64,000 nucleotides of DNA from the NCBI RefSeq assembly GCF_016918545.1, contig NZ_JAFFQC010000022.1, positions 1 through 64,000 of the forward strand, written 5' to 3'. The notes below the pieces were generated by a model, which did not search any database, was not told the origin of the DNA, and saw only the letters and a list, made by a program, of their open reading frames with translations. Both the position numbers and the translations under genes were made by a program. Origin of the DNA: Desulfobulbus alkaliphilus (GTDB lineage Bacteria; Desulfobacterota; Desulfobulbia; Desulfobulbales; Desulfobulbaceae). Shown here piece by piece: positions 40,992-50,177 of this stretch. The stretch's first letter is position 1, and each line of letters opens with the position of its first letter.

Positions 40992-42710
40992 TTGTCCCCC
41001 ACGCATCCAAGGCCATCGGCCCATGCCCTGATCCTACATAAGAACGGTGGCTGGCACCTCCCTTTCCTGACCCATCAGTGGCTGATCTGGTTCTGGCTGT
41101 CCCTGCTGGTCTGTGCTTCCTGGTCGTCAGCCGCCGAGTCGGACAAGGCCCGGGTTCTTTTCCTGCCCTTCAGTATCGAGATTGCCGGGCCGTACGAACA
41201 CCTGCAAAACGGGCTGCCCAGCGTGCTTGCCAGCCGCCTGGCCTCCAGGGCGAACATCATTGCCATCTCCCGAACCGGCGCCGACGACCAGATGGCCAAG
41301 GCTTTGCAAGCCGGGGAATACATGGTGTTCAGCAACCTGCTCCGCCAAAGCGAGGCTGATTACCTCATCCTCGGAGCGCTGCAATCAACCGGCGCCGGCA
41401 CTTTTGAGCTATCCTCCTATGTTTTCACCTCCACCCCTGGAGAACCTCCGGAAAAATTCACCTTACCCCTCGTTACTGTTGATGAGGCCCTGACCACCAT
41501 CGACCATATAGCCTGGGAAATCAGTGGCGCGGTGTTTGCCATGCCACGACCCGAATCACTGATCACTGCCCCTGATAGTGGCGACGACATGCTGGCCTTT
41601 CAATCCGCCCATCCGGAGCGGGCTTATCGTCAGGAACAGCTCGGCAGCAGGACACCGGGCTTGGAAATCGAGGGTCAATTCACACTGGTTTCCAGCCTCC
41701 GCGGCCGAAAAATGCCCTTACAGGTCATGGATATCAATACCTCTGACCTCAACGGCGACGGACAAGTTGAAATCCTCCTGCTGACCACCAACGCTTTGCT
41801 GCTCTACCGGGAAATGGAGGGGCAATTCCAGAAGATCGACGAGATCGATCTGCCGGGCTACCTGCGTTACCTTTCAGTCACCACGGCCGATTTCAACGAA
41901 AACGGGATGGCGGAAATTTTTATCGCTGGCAGTAATAACGATATCCCCGCCACCACAATCCTTGAATGGAACGGACAAAACTGGCGGACCTTATGGACTA
42001 ACCTCACCTGGTATCTGCGAGTCATGGACGTTGGCACAGCACCCCCGATCCTCTTGGGTCAGAAAACACCGAGTGCAGGTTCCGTGTACGAGATGCAACT
42101 GGACCCCTCCCAGGGAGTACGACCACTGAGGGAACTGGCCCTGCCACGAGGCATCAACCTCTATGATTTTGCTCAGGCGGACATCACCGGGGACGGCAGC
42201 ATTGAAACCATCGCTATCGGGGCTGACAACCGGATGCGGGTCTACAATGCCGCCGGCACTCTGCTGTGGACCAGCAGCGACATCCATGGCGCCAGCAGTA
42301 ATTTCTTCGGTACCTTGAGCAGTACCGCTCAGACCGGTCGAGGAACAGATCCGGAAACTGTCTATATCAAAACCCGGATCGTGATCCAGGATCTCGATGG
42401 TGACGGCATCAACGAGGTCCTGGTTGGCCGAAACCGACTGGAAACGGTCCCCTTCATGCCCAATCTCCGCTACTTCGACGGTGCTAGCATTGCCGCCCAT
42501 AAATGGGAGGAGGGCCGACTGGTCCCTCTCTGGGAAACAAGGAGAACCCCCGGGTATATTGTCAATTACCAGTTGAGCCCCGCGCAAGAGGACACCAACC
42601 GCTTCGAGCTTGTCCTGGTCGAAGGGGAAGGCGGCTCCCCGTTCTTCTTCTGGCGCTCTCCCTCTTCAATGCTGGCCAGATTAACCGTGGAAGTACAAAA
42701 AAACCTGTGA
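40992..42710 (+). CDS. Exported FG-GAP/VCBS repeat protein with TolB-like N-terminus
   Basis: A 572-aa protein. A hydrophobic segment (LIWFWLSLLVCASWSSAA) suggests export. Residues about 50-165 resemble the alpha/beta domain of TolB/FlgO-like envelope proteins (VLFLPFSIEIAGPYEHLQNG; ADYLILGALQSTG). The rest is an FG-GAP propeller with at least four calcium-binding type loops: DLNGDGQVE, DFNENGMAE, DITGDGSIE and DLDGDGINE. The start is TTG with TGGAG about eight bases upstream. It is probably a periplasmic or surface protein, and the role is unknown. It precedes the porin gene, which has its own promoter. Confidence 0.8.
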   Translation: MSPTHPRPSAHALILHKNGGWHLPFLTHQWLIWFWLSLLVCASWSSAAESDKARVLFLPFSIEIAGPYEHLQNGLPSVLASRLASRANIIAISRTGADDQMAKALQAGEYMVFSNLLRQSEADYLILGALQSTGAGTFELSSYVFTSTPGEPPEKFTLPLVTVDEALTTIDHIAWEISGAVFAMPRPESLITAPDSGDDMLAFQSAHPERAYRQEQLGSRTPGLEIEGQFTLVSSLRGRKMPLQVMDINTSDLNGDGQVEILLLTTNALLLYREMEGQFQKIDEIDLPGYLRYLSVTTADFNENGMAEIFIAGSNNDIPATTILEWNGQNWRTLWTNLTWYLRVMDVGTAPPILLGQKTPSAGSVYEMQLDPSQGVRPLRELALPRGINLYDFAQADITGDGSIETIAIGADNRMRVYNAAGTLLWTSSDIHGASSNFFGTLSSTAQTGRGTDPETVYIKTRIVIQDLDGDGINEVLVGRNRLETVPFMPNLRYFDGASIAAHKWEEGRLVPLWETRRTPGYIVNYQLSPAQEDTNRFELVLVEGEGGSPFFFWRSPSSMLARLTVEVQKNL

Positions 42711-42842
42711 ACAAGAGGTGCGGATTGCCAGGCACCAAGGACCGCATGCAGGGTATGGCAATGGACAACCTCCCAACAACAGGTTCTTTTTTTCAACCCC
42801 TCCCTGTGGGGGTAAAAAAAATTTTACTACAGTAAAAAAAAC

Positions 42843-42871
42843 TTGACGTTTGATGCTGCCCGCTTTATTTT
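42843..42871 (+). promoter_or_regulatory. Sigma-70 promoter for the porin gene
   Basis: TTGACG (42843..42848) and TATTTT (42866..42871) with a 17-base spacer, about 82 bases before the porin ATG. The A-tract directly upstream of the -35 box may act as an UP element. This leaves a ~75-base leader. Confidence 0.8.
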
Positions 42872-42953
42872 ACGGATAAATGAGATCTACTCAAACACTG
42901 TTTCTTGCAGTCCCGAGAAACGCGTAACTAACACCTGATAAAAGGAGAGGAAC

Positions 42954-44159
42954 ATGAAAAAAGTACTCGTAGCAGGCGCTGCTCTGATGCTGGCCGGCGG
43001 TATTGCGTTGCCCGCCATGGCTTCCGAGCCCGGCGTGTCGATCTTTGGTGATTCCCGTGCCCGCATCATCTACACGGACGCCTATGACTATAACGGATAT
43101 GCCAATGAAGGACGTCCTGACCTGAGCTCCAGATTCAACATGGATTCCCGTCTGCGTTTTAATGTCAAGGGGACTGCGGCCGGCGGCGCATTTGTTCACG
43201 CCCGGATTCGCGCCATTGACAACCAGTTCAACGGTGACACCCGATTCTCGGACGCCAACAACCTCTGGGCCGATGTCGCCTATCTCTCCATCCCCTTTAC
43301 CGATGACTTCACTTTTCAAGCCGGTAAATACCGGGCCTTCTACGGCACAGGTTTCTTCTTTGACGATATCGGTGTTTCCGGCCTCCGCGGGATCTACACA
43401 AGCGACACCTTCCAGTTCATGCCATTCCTGGATATGGTGGCCGAAGGGCAGCAATCCATCAACCCGACCGACCGGGTGGAGGACAACGATGTCCTTCGCT
43501 TCGGTGGTGTGGTTGCAATCCAACCCAACCCCGACTGGGAATTCGGCTTCATGGCCGCGTATCAAACTGATGACCGGGCGGCATTGGCAGTCGAAGATGT
43601 CGGCGTGCTACCCGCACCGGATCGAGATGGCTTCATAGGCATGGTGTACACCAAGGGCACCAGCGGCAACATGGCACTGCAGGGTGAATTCGCCTATGTC
43701 GAAACAGCCGGCATGATGGACGCCACGGCTGACGACGCCTTCGGCGGCTATATCCGCCCCAGCTTCACCATGGATGCTTTGACTCTGTCCTTTGACCTCG
43801 GTTTCACCCAGGACGGCTACGTAGCGGATGCTGCCTATGGTTTTGTCATGATCGGCGGCGAGTGGGCTACCCAGGCCATGCGATTTGGTCAGGAGGGTGA
43901 CTGGATCTGGGGTGCTTTCAGCAGTAAGTATCAAATCAGCGAAGACCTGTTCGTGGTGGGGAACCTCGTTTATGCCGATATCGACAGCACCACCGCGAGA
44001 GGGCTTAGCGATGCATGGGAAGTATCCGGCTTGCTCCAGTACAACATCAGCCCGGGAGCCAACCTGCAGTACCGCATCGGTTACCTGAATCCTTCCTATG
44101 ACAACTGGAACGACGACTCTGTTTTCGGAACCGTTGCCCGATTCAACATCAGCTTCTAA
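42954..44159 (+). CDS. Outer-membrane porin-like protein
   Basis: A 401-aa protein with a classical signal peptide (KKVLVAGAALMLAGGIALP, cleavage after PAMA) and many amphipathic beta strands: MDSRLRFNVKGTAAGGAFVHA, LWADVAYLSIPFTDDFTFQAG, YRIGYLNPSYDNW, ending in RFNISF with the terminal Phe needed for barrel assembly. This fits a trimeric porin for small solutes. AAAGGAGAGG lies three to nine bases before the ATG, and with the strong promoter and terminator it should be highly expressed. Substrate preference cannot be read from the sequence. Confidence 0.85.
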   Translation: MKKVLVAGAALMLAGGIALPAMASEPGVSIFGDSRARIIYTDAYDYNGYANEGRPDLSSRFNMDSRLRFNVKGTAAGGAFVHARIRAIDNQFNGDTRFSDANNLWADVAYLSIPFTDDFTFQAGKYRAFYGTGFFFDDIGVSGLRGIYTSDTFQFMPFLDMVAEGQQSINPTDRVEDNDVLRFGGVVAIQPNPDWEFGFMAAYQTDDRAALAVEDVGVLPAPDRDGFIGMVYTKGTSGNMALQGEFAYVETAGMMDATADDAFGGYIRPSFTMDALTLSFDLGFTQDGYVADAAYGFVMIGGEWATQAMRFGQEGDWIWGAFSSKYQISEDLFVVGNLVYADIDSTTARGLSDAWEVSGLLQYNISPGANLQYRIGYLNPSYDNWNDDSVFGTVARFNISF

Positions 44160-44200
44160 TTGCTTAGAGCATACCCCTCTATGCTCGTAGAGGGTCAAAA

Positions 44201-44233
44201 AGGGTCCTTCTCTTGAAGGATCCTTTTTTTTTT
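44201..44233 (+). terminator. Rho-independent terminator after the porin gene
   Basis: A stem of AGGGTCCTTC with GAAGGATCCTT around a four-base loop is followed by a run of ten T. A smaller hairpin (CCTCTATGCTCGTAGAGG) sits just before it. Confidence 0.9.
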
Positions 44234-44470
44234 ACTGAGAGTCAGTGTCCGCTGCTTGCAGGATAGCGTTACTCCAGCTACCCTATTAATCAATACAGGC
44301 GGCTGTCCATCAGCAAGAGCCCACACCCTTGAGGGTGCGCTACTAGCGCCAACCGCGTGACCGCTTGTTCGCACCCAGGGTTGGCCTCCTACAGCAGGAC
44401 CGTCCCCCTTCAATTCCTGTACCCTTTGTTGATATTCCCACAAAACCAGCGGCAGCAGCGTGTTATGCCC
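44234..44470. other. Gap between porin and REC-GAF kinase
   Basis: No gene or promoter is assigned. The minus strand has an 82-codon open frame (GDGPAVGGQPWVRTSGHAVG) which hints at the C-terminus of a transposon-associated protein, but the match is too weak to call. Confidence 0.3.
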
Positions 44471-46342
44471 TTAAACAACCCGGGGAAAGACGACCGTGGC
44501 GATGGTCCCATGCCCGTTTTCTCGACTCTCCAACCGCAGGGTGCCGTGGTGATCTTCAACGATTCGTTTTACCAAAGTCAGGCCCATACCGGTGCCGATC
44601 ATCTTGGTGGTGAAAAAGGGATCAGTGGCTCGGGCAGGATGGATGCTGCCCAGCCCTTCGCCACTATCGCTGATGACAATTGTTACCCGTCCCTCCTCCA
44701 GGCGGACCGCAACGGTCAACAGCCCGCCCCGGGGCATGGCTTCAACACTGTTGCGAATCAGATGCACCAGGGCCTGCTGAATCAATCGCGGATCAGCGTT
44801 AATCAAAGGATCTTCCTCCGGCAAGAGCACCTCCTGCTCTATTTCCTGTTCGTGCAGAGTATTGAAATGGAGCAGCAGGGAGCGATGGACCAGCGGCAGC
44901 AGATGGGTTTTTTCCAGGACCGGCTTCACTTGCTCGACAAAAGTGAACAGGTCTTCCAGAGTCTTCTCGATTTTCTCGGATTCACTGATCATCAGATTGA
45001 AAAACTGCAAGGTATCCCTATCCTCGGTCTTACGGGCAAGCAGGCGGGCCGTGCCGCCGATGGCGGTAATCGGATTTCTGATACTATGCGCCAACTGCGC
45101 CGCCATATGGCCAACAGTTGAATAGCGTTCCGCCTCGATAAGCAGGTCTTTATTCTTATCCAGCTCTCTGGTGAGAGCTTCCAGTTCCTGTATTTTCCTC
45201 TGCATGGCCATGTACAGGTGGCAATGCTCGATGGCCAGACTGGCTTGACCGGCGAAACTTTCCAAAGCACTGATCTGTTCTGTGGTAATCGCGCTGCGGG
45301 TCACAAAATGATCGGCAATGATGACTCCCAGGGAACGACTGGGTGAATAGAGGGGGACAATGACAAAGGTATCCTCACCCAACAGTCCCAGCAGTTCTAC
45401 AGGCACCGGATAGTTGCACTGACCGTTGAGGACATGGATTGATCGCCGTTCACGAACCGCTCGCAGGAGGATATGGTCCGCATCAAGGACGTGCACATTC
45501 AAGGCCCGAACGATGCGATTGACCTCGGTATCGGTTTCCAGCCCTTTACTGTGGATGTTCTCGAGAAGATCGTGCAATCGCAGTTCCCGATTGCGGATAT
45601 CCTGCCAGATACGCCCGCCATCCTCCCGCTTCCCCGGGCCAATAGCCAGCCGCCCCTCAAGGATTTCGCCGGAAGCATCGAACAGGGCAAGAAAAGCCCG
45701 GTTATATTGCAGCCCTTCCTCGGCGGTAATCCCCACGAGTATAGCCTGGAGAATCTCATCCAACTCGATGGTACTCAGATAGGCCGTATTCATTTTCATG
45801 GCCAATTCATGATTGAACTGGATGCGGAATCTCGCCTCTTCAATTTGACGCTGATAGTGCCTGTTGTTAATTTTCAGCCGGCGTTTTTCCAGGACTTTGC
45901 GCAGAGTGGTGAGCAGGTCGGTGAAGTGAACAGGTTTGGTGAGGTAATCGTCGGCACCAAAGCGGAGACAGGCCAGAGCTGTCTGCAGATCCGTCACCGC
46001 GGTCAGCATAATAACGGCCAGATCAGGATCATCCTGTTTCAATTCAGGGATCAATTCAGTGCCATTGGCATCGGGCAGTCCGATATCCAGAAGGACAAGA
46101 GCAACCTTGCCCGTGCGCAAATACCGTCGTAATTCTTCGGCTGTGGCCGCGGTGATGGAGGCAAAACCCTGTTGCTGAAGAAAATCCTGCAGCAGGATGA
46201 CAATATCGGCATAATCATCGACAATGACGATAACCTCATCCTTGTCCAGGAGTTCATCATCAGCAATGGACAGCGGGGGCTGGGCATATTTCTGTTCCAT
46301 CATACCTGCGCAGTGGAAGGGGCTTTTGTTGGTTGCGGGCAC
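44471..46342 (-). CDS. REC-GAF sensor histidine kinase
   Basis: A 623-aa cytosolic protein. It starts with a receiver (VIVIVDDYADIVILL; D86 in LLDIGLPDANG; LTKPVHFTDL), then a linker helix, a GAF domain (about 180-375), HisKA with H419 in QLAHSIRNPITAIGG, and HATPase (IRNSVEAMPRGG, DSGEGLG, GMGLTLVK). The layout means another kinase controls this one through its receiver, with GAF adding a cytosolic ligand input. The start is GTG with AAGGAG three bases upstream; an ATG at 46303 is possible. No cognate regulator is next to it. Confidence 0.92.
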   Translation of the reverse strand: MPATNKSPFHCAGMMEQKYAQPPLSIADDELLDKDEVIVIVDDYADIVILLQDFLQQQGFASITAATAEELRRYLRTGKVALVLLDIGLPDANGTELIPELKQDDPDLAVIMLTAVTDLQTALACLRFGADDYLTKPVHFTDLLTTLRKVLEKRRLKINNRHYQRQIEEARFRIQFNHELAMKMNTAYLSTIELDEILQAILVGITAEEGLQYNRAFLALFDASGEILEGRLAIGPGKREDGGRIWQDIRNRELRLHDLLENIHSKGLETDTEVNRIVRALNVHVLDADHILLRAVRERRSIHVLNGQCNYPVPVELLGLLGEDTFVIVPLYSPSRSLGVIIADHFVTRSAITTEQISALESFAGQASLAIEHCHLYMAMQRKIQELEALTRELDKNKDLLIEAERYSTVGHMAAQLAHSIRNPITAIGGTARLLARKTEDRDTLQFFNLMISESEKIEKTLEDLFTFVEQVKPVLEKTHLLPLVHRSLLLHFNTLHEQEIEQEVLLPEEDPLINADPRLIQQALVHLIRNSVEAMPRGGLLTVAVRLEEGRVTIVISDSGEGLGSIHPARATDPFFTTKMIGTGMGLTLVKRIVEDHHGTLRLESRENGHGTIATVVFPRVV

Positions 46343-46659
46343 CAGCTCCTTTTCTGGTCACTGACAGTTGAACCGAACAAAACGGAGTGTCAGGGAATTG
46401 CCGGATGCCCTGTGACCGCCTACAATACAGGATCCTGATGCATCAGACAGGAACACGTGATCGGGTACACCTATTTATTCTTGGGATCGATAACCAGGCA
46501 TGAAGCCGCAACGTAATGCAGGCCAAGGTATTACAGGGTTTACTTTATTTGTACTCCCGATAAAAACCTGTGTCAAGCAACCAGAACGGTCGTTCCTGAT
46601 TGCTTCATCGCGCCGGTCGTGGTAAGGACAGCCTGTCAGATCACCGCCAAGCAAGCATA
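46343..46659. other. Divergent intergenic region
   Basis: No gene recognised. It separates the leftward REC-GAF kinase from the rightward HEAT-dinG unit and should hold both promoters; no strong box pair is visible. Confidence 0.35.
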
Positions 46660-47094
46660 ATGGATCAACAAACGCACCATATCACCAACTCCCACCCCGG
46701 GGAGGTCAGCGACGACGACCTGCTTGAGGTCATCGCCGACTTTCTCGCCCTGGGTCATGTGGAAAACATTGTCGCCATGTTCCGGCAGGATCAGCGTCTT
46801 TTTGCGTGGGCCGGCCGTCTCCTCACCGATAATCGTCTCTCGGTTCGTCTGGGTGTCTCGGTCCTGTTCGAACACCTGGCCGAGATCTGCCCGGAAAAAA
46901 CATCGCTGGCAATCCCCTCCCTGGAGCGGCAACTTGTCCATCCCACTGACTGGGTGCGTGGCGAAGCCGCCTCGGTCCTCGCTATTATCGGCAACGATGA
47001 GGCCTTATCTCTTATCCATCCCCTGGTGAACGATCCTTCTCCCCAGGTTCGAGAAGTCGCCCGCGATATCCTCGGAATCTCTCCGCATGGATAG
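46660..47094 (+). CDS. HEAT-repeat protein
   Basis: About 144 aa of helical repeats of HEAT type: LRQDQ-like and VRLGVSVLFEHLAE, WVRGEAASVLAIIGNDEAL, and VREVARDILG are successive repeat helices. HEAT proteins are scaffolds for protein contact. The start at 46660 (MDQQTHH) is preferred to one 20 codons earlier because the extra residues look noncoding; neither has a clear ribosome site. It overlaps the helicase gene by eight bases, so the two are coupled and may interact. Confidence 0.75.
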   Translation: MDQQTHHITNSHPGEVSDDDLLEVIADFLALGHVENIVAMFRQDQRLFAWAGRLLTDNRLSVRLGVSVLFEHLAEICPEKTSLAIPSLERQLVHPTDWVRGEAASVLAIIGNDEALSLIHPLVNDPSPQVREVARDILGISPHG

Positions 47095-49141
47095 CTTGTT
47101 CGGGCCTGAAGGCCTCCTGGCCCGCCAGGTGCCAGGCTACACATGCCGCCCCGGTCAACTCGAAATGGCTCGAGCCGTGCACAATCTGCTTGCAGTGCAG
47201 GACACCGACGAGCCCATCGAGCAAGCGACATCCCTGGTCATTGAAGCGGAAACCGGGCTGGGAAAAACCCTGGCCTACCTGATACCCGCGGTGCTCAGCG
47301 GGCGTCGGGTTGTGGTCTCCACCAACACCCGCAACCTGCAGGACCAGATCCTCGAGCGGGAGGTCCCTCTTATCCGCCAATATATCGCCCCGGAACTGCG
47401 GGCACTGTGCGTCAAGGGCCGACAGAATTACCTCTGCCTCCATCGGTGGCGGCAGTTGGCCGCTGGCGGTCAGCTCGACCTGTTCGAAGAGAACGTAGAA
47501 GCACGCATTGACCAGTGGGTCAACAAAACCGTGCATGGTGACCGATCCGAGCTGGGATGGCTGTCGGCGACATCGCCCCTCTGGCAGAAAATCTGCTGCC
47601 TCTCCCATTCGTGCCTGGGCAGCAACTGCCCCGAGTCCTCAGCGTGTTTTCTCAACCGCCTGCGCCGTGATGCCGCCGCCAGCCGGCTGCTCATCGTCAA
47701 TCATCACCTACTGTTCTCGGATCTGGCCATCCGTAAAACCGGGTACGGAGAGGTTCTGCCCCGCTACGACAGCGTTATCTTCGATGAAGCCCATCACATC
47801 GAGCAGGTTGCCACCACCTTTTTCGGCTTCACCTTTTCCCGCTACCAACTCATCGAGCTTGCCGGCGATGTCGAGCGCAGTGCCGATAACAAAGCCGGTG
47901 GAGAGCAGAAAAAACAGCTCCTCCAGGCCGCAAATCGGCTGCTGGCCGCGGCGGAACGATTTGCCGCTGCCTTCCCTCCGGCAAAAGGACGTTTTCTACT
48001 CCAGTCTCTGCCCAGCCAGTCGACGGCAATCACCACCATCCGTGACGATCTTCAGCTAGCATTGCACCACCTGGAGAAGATCCTCGCTACCATGCCAGCA
48101 AACGATGGCCCCTGGAGCCTGTATCTTGACCGGACCCTTGACCTGCAGGCTCGCCTGGAAATGATCCTGGCCGAACAGTTTGACGACCTGCCGGTCACGG
48201 AAATACGCTACACCTACTGGTATGAACGTCATGAACGGAATCTGAGTCTGTTTGCCACCCCGGTGGATGTGGCCCCGGAACTGCAAACCACCCTGTTTGC
48301 TGCAACAAGCCGGTGTCTCTTCACCTCGGCGACCCTGACCACCGGCTGCAGATTCAACTATTTTCTTGAACGACTGGGCCTTGCCGGGGACACACCCACC
48401 CTGGCGCTGGCTTCTCCCTTCGATTATCAGCAGCGCACCCGTATTTTTATCCCTGCCGCCGACTTTCCCGAGCCGGCGGCCCCCGGATACCTGCAGGCGC
48501 TGCACAGCTGCATGGAGACACTTATTGATCACGCCCAGGGACGTACCCTGGCCCTGTTCACCTCGTTTCAGGCCATGAATCAGGCCTGGCAGAATCTTCG
48601 TGACCGCCTGCCGTATCCTGTCCTGGTGCAGGGCGAAGCACCCCGGCGTGTCCTGCTTGACCGATTCAGCCGGACCACCGAGTCCATTCTCTTTGCTGTT
48701 GCCAGCTTCTGGGAAGGGGTCGATGTCCCGGGGGAATCACTGAGCCTGGTCATTATGGACAAATTACCCTTTGAAGTGCCAAGCGACCCTGTTATCATGA
48801 CTCGCATCAACCGGATAAAAGCAATGGGAGGCAACCCTTTTGCCGACTTTCAGGTCCCTCGGGCCATTCTGACCCTGCGACAGGGGGCCGGGCGGCTGAT
48901 GCGCACGGCAAATGACCGGGGCGTGATCGCCATCATGGACACCCGTTTGTTTACCAAGGGATACGGACGTCTGTTTCTCAGCAGTCTCCCCCCTGCCCCG
49001 GTGACCAGGGACCTCGAAGAGATCGCGGATTTCTTTCAAGGCAACCCGGCAGCCGACAACCGGCAGACCCGCGCTCATCCTGAAAAAGCCACTGCCAACA
49101 GACCCCTTCGTACCGAGGACGACCCCCTCTTCGAGCTGTAA
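47087..49141 (+). CDS. DinG/XPD-family ATP-dependent DNA helicase
   Basis: A 684-aa superfamily 2 helicase. Walker A is EAETGLGKT (53-61); the DEAH box is in IFDEAHHIEQVA. Between them lie cysteines suited to the iron-sulfur domain (LCVKGRQNYLC, then CCLSHSCLGSNCPESSAC). The C-terminal lobe has FTSATLTTG, ASFWEGVDVPGESL, and the motif VI segment RQGAGRLMRTANDRG. Such enzymes unwind DNA 5' to 3' and resolve R-loops and other structures in replication or repair. It overlaps the HEAT gene and is followed ten bases later by a polyprenyl synthase. Confidence 0.92.
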   Translation: MDSLFGPEGLLARQVPGYTCRPGQLEMARAVHNLLAVQDTDEPIEQATSLVIEAETGLGKTLAYLIPAVLSGRRVVVSTNTRNLQDQILEREVPLIRQYIAPELRALCVKGRQNYLCLHRWRQLAAGGQLDLFEENVEARIDQWVNKTVHGDRSELGWLSATSPLWQKICCLSHSCLGSNCPESSACFLNRLRRDAAASRLLIVNHHLLFSDLAIRKTGYGEVLPRYDSVIFDEAHHIEQVATTFFGFTFSRYQLIELAGDVERSADNKAGGEQKKQLLQAANRLLAAAERFAAAFPPAKGRFLLQSLPSQSTAITTIRDDLQLALHHLEKILATMPANDGPWSLYLDRTLDLQARLEMILAEQFDDLPVTEIRYTYWYERHERNLSLFATPVDVAPELQTTLFAATSRCLFTSATLTTGCRFNYFLERLGLAGDTPTLALASPFDYQQRTRIFIPAADFPEPAAPGYLQALHSCMETLIDHAQGRTLALFTSFQAMNQAWQNLRDRLPYPVLVQGEAPRRVLLDRFSRTTESILFAVASFWEGVDVPGESLSLVIMDKLPFEVPSDPVIMTRINRIKAMGGNPFADFQVPRAILTLRQGAGRLMRTANDRGVIAIMDTRLFTKGYGRLFLSSLPPAPVTRDLEEIADFFQGNPAADNRQTRAHPEKATANRPLRTEDDPLFEL

Positions 49142-49151
49142 GCCAACAACC

Positions 49152-50168
49152 ATGAATCCTTCTGCTCCGGACCAATTCTCCGCCCTGCTGGCCGCCGCCG
49201 CAGCAATCGGTGCCCGCACGGACACAGCTATGCGCTCCGACCTGGAGACAGCACTGGCGGACTGCGATCCACTCCTGATCGAAGTGCTCCACTACGCCCT
49301 TTTTAATGGCGGCAAACGAATTCGCCCCTTGCTCACCGTCCTCTGTTCGCGCTGCTGCGGGCGGGACGATGCCCCTTTGTATCTGCTGGCGGCAGCCTTC
49401 GAGTATCTGCATGTGGCCACCCTTGCCCACGATGATGTCATTGATCGGGCCGATCATCGCCGCGGTCGCCCCTCGGTGGCTGCCCGTTTCGGTCCCACGG
49501 CAGCGATTCTGGCCGGAGACTGGCTGCATGCCCGCAGCATGCATCTCATCGGCCGACTGGCCGGAGCAGACGGGCTGGACATCTTCTGCGCCGCGACAGC
49601 GGCCATGGTCAACGGAGAATTTGCCCAGTTACGACACATCGCTGATCTCAACACCAAACAGCACCACTATTTTGCCGTCATTCGCCAGAAAACCAGCAAT
49701 CTCATCGCGTCCGCCTGCTCCATCGGCGCCCTCTACGCCGGCGCGGATAGACGACAACGCGATGCTTTGGCAACCTATGGGGACCGGATCGGGGCAGCTT
49801 TTCAAGTGGTGGATGATCTCCTCGATTTCAAAGGAGAATCGGGCACCACCGGGAAAAAAACCGGCAACGACTTTGTCGAGGGAAAAATGACCCTGCCGGT
49901 ACTGCTCGCCCTCGAAAAAGCCTCAGCTGAACAACGGCAGGTCATGAAAACACTGTTGGAGGGCGATCGTAGCCAGGTGGAAGCCCTGGCCCGAATCCAT
50001 GCCCTTGTCGAGGATCTGGACGGGTTCAAAGGAGCTGCCCGGATCGCCCGCCGGTTGATTGATGAAGCTCTTGAGCCCCTGGCCATTTTCTCCCGTGGGC
50101 AGCAGGAGCAGGAGAACACCGAACGACTCAGAGAGCTGGCCGGCTTTATCCTCGCCAGAAAAAAATAA
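49152..50168 (+). CDS. Polyprenyl diphosphate synthase
   Basis: A 338-aa trans-isoprenyl chain-elongating enzyme. The first Asp-rich motif is DDVID (94-98) after EYLHVATLAH, followed by GRPSV; the second is DDLLD in FQVVDDLLDFKGE. LFNGGKRIRPLLTVL and GKMTLPVLLAL are further family blocks. The length and the small/aromatic residues before the first motif suggest a long-chain (octaprenyl-like) product for quinone side chains, but exact chain length cannot be given. Together with ispH nearby this places two isoprenoid genes within 2 kb, on opposite strands. Confidence 0.93.
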   Translation: MNPSAPDQFSALLAAAAAIGARTDTAMRSDLETALADCDPLLIEVLHYALFNGGKRIRPLLTVLCSRCCGRDDAPLYLLAAAFEYLHVATLAHDDVIDRADHRRGRPSVAARFGPTAAILAGDWLHARSMHLIGRLAGADGLDIFCAATAAMVNGEFAQLRHIADLNTKQHHYFAVIRQKTSNLIASACSIGALYAGADRRQRDALATYGDRIGAAFQVVDDLLDFKGESGTTGKKTGNDFVEGKMTLPVLLALEKASAEQRQVMKTLLEGDRSQVEALARIHALVEDLDGFKGAARIARRLIDEALEPLAIFSRGQQEQENTERLRELAGFILARKK

Positions 50169-50177
50169 TTGTTCATC

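Noticed and set aside
42780-42840. Terminator between the FG-GAP gene and the porin
   Set aside because: A short ACCCC/GGGGT hairpin is followed by A, not T, on the plus strand, and there is no gene ending on the minus strand.
44234-44470. Possible transposon gene end on the minus strand
   Set aside because: Only a short open frame with weak resemblance, no ends or catalytic motif.
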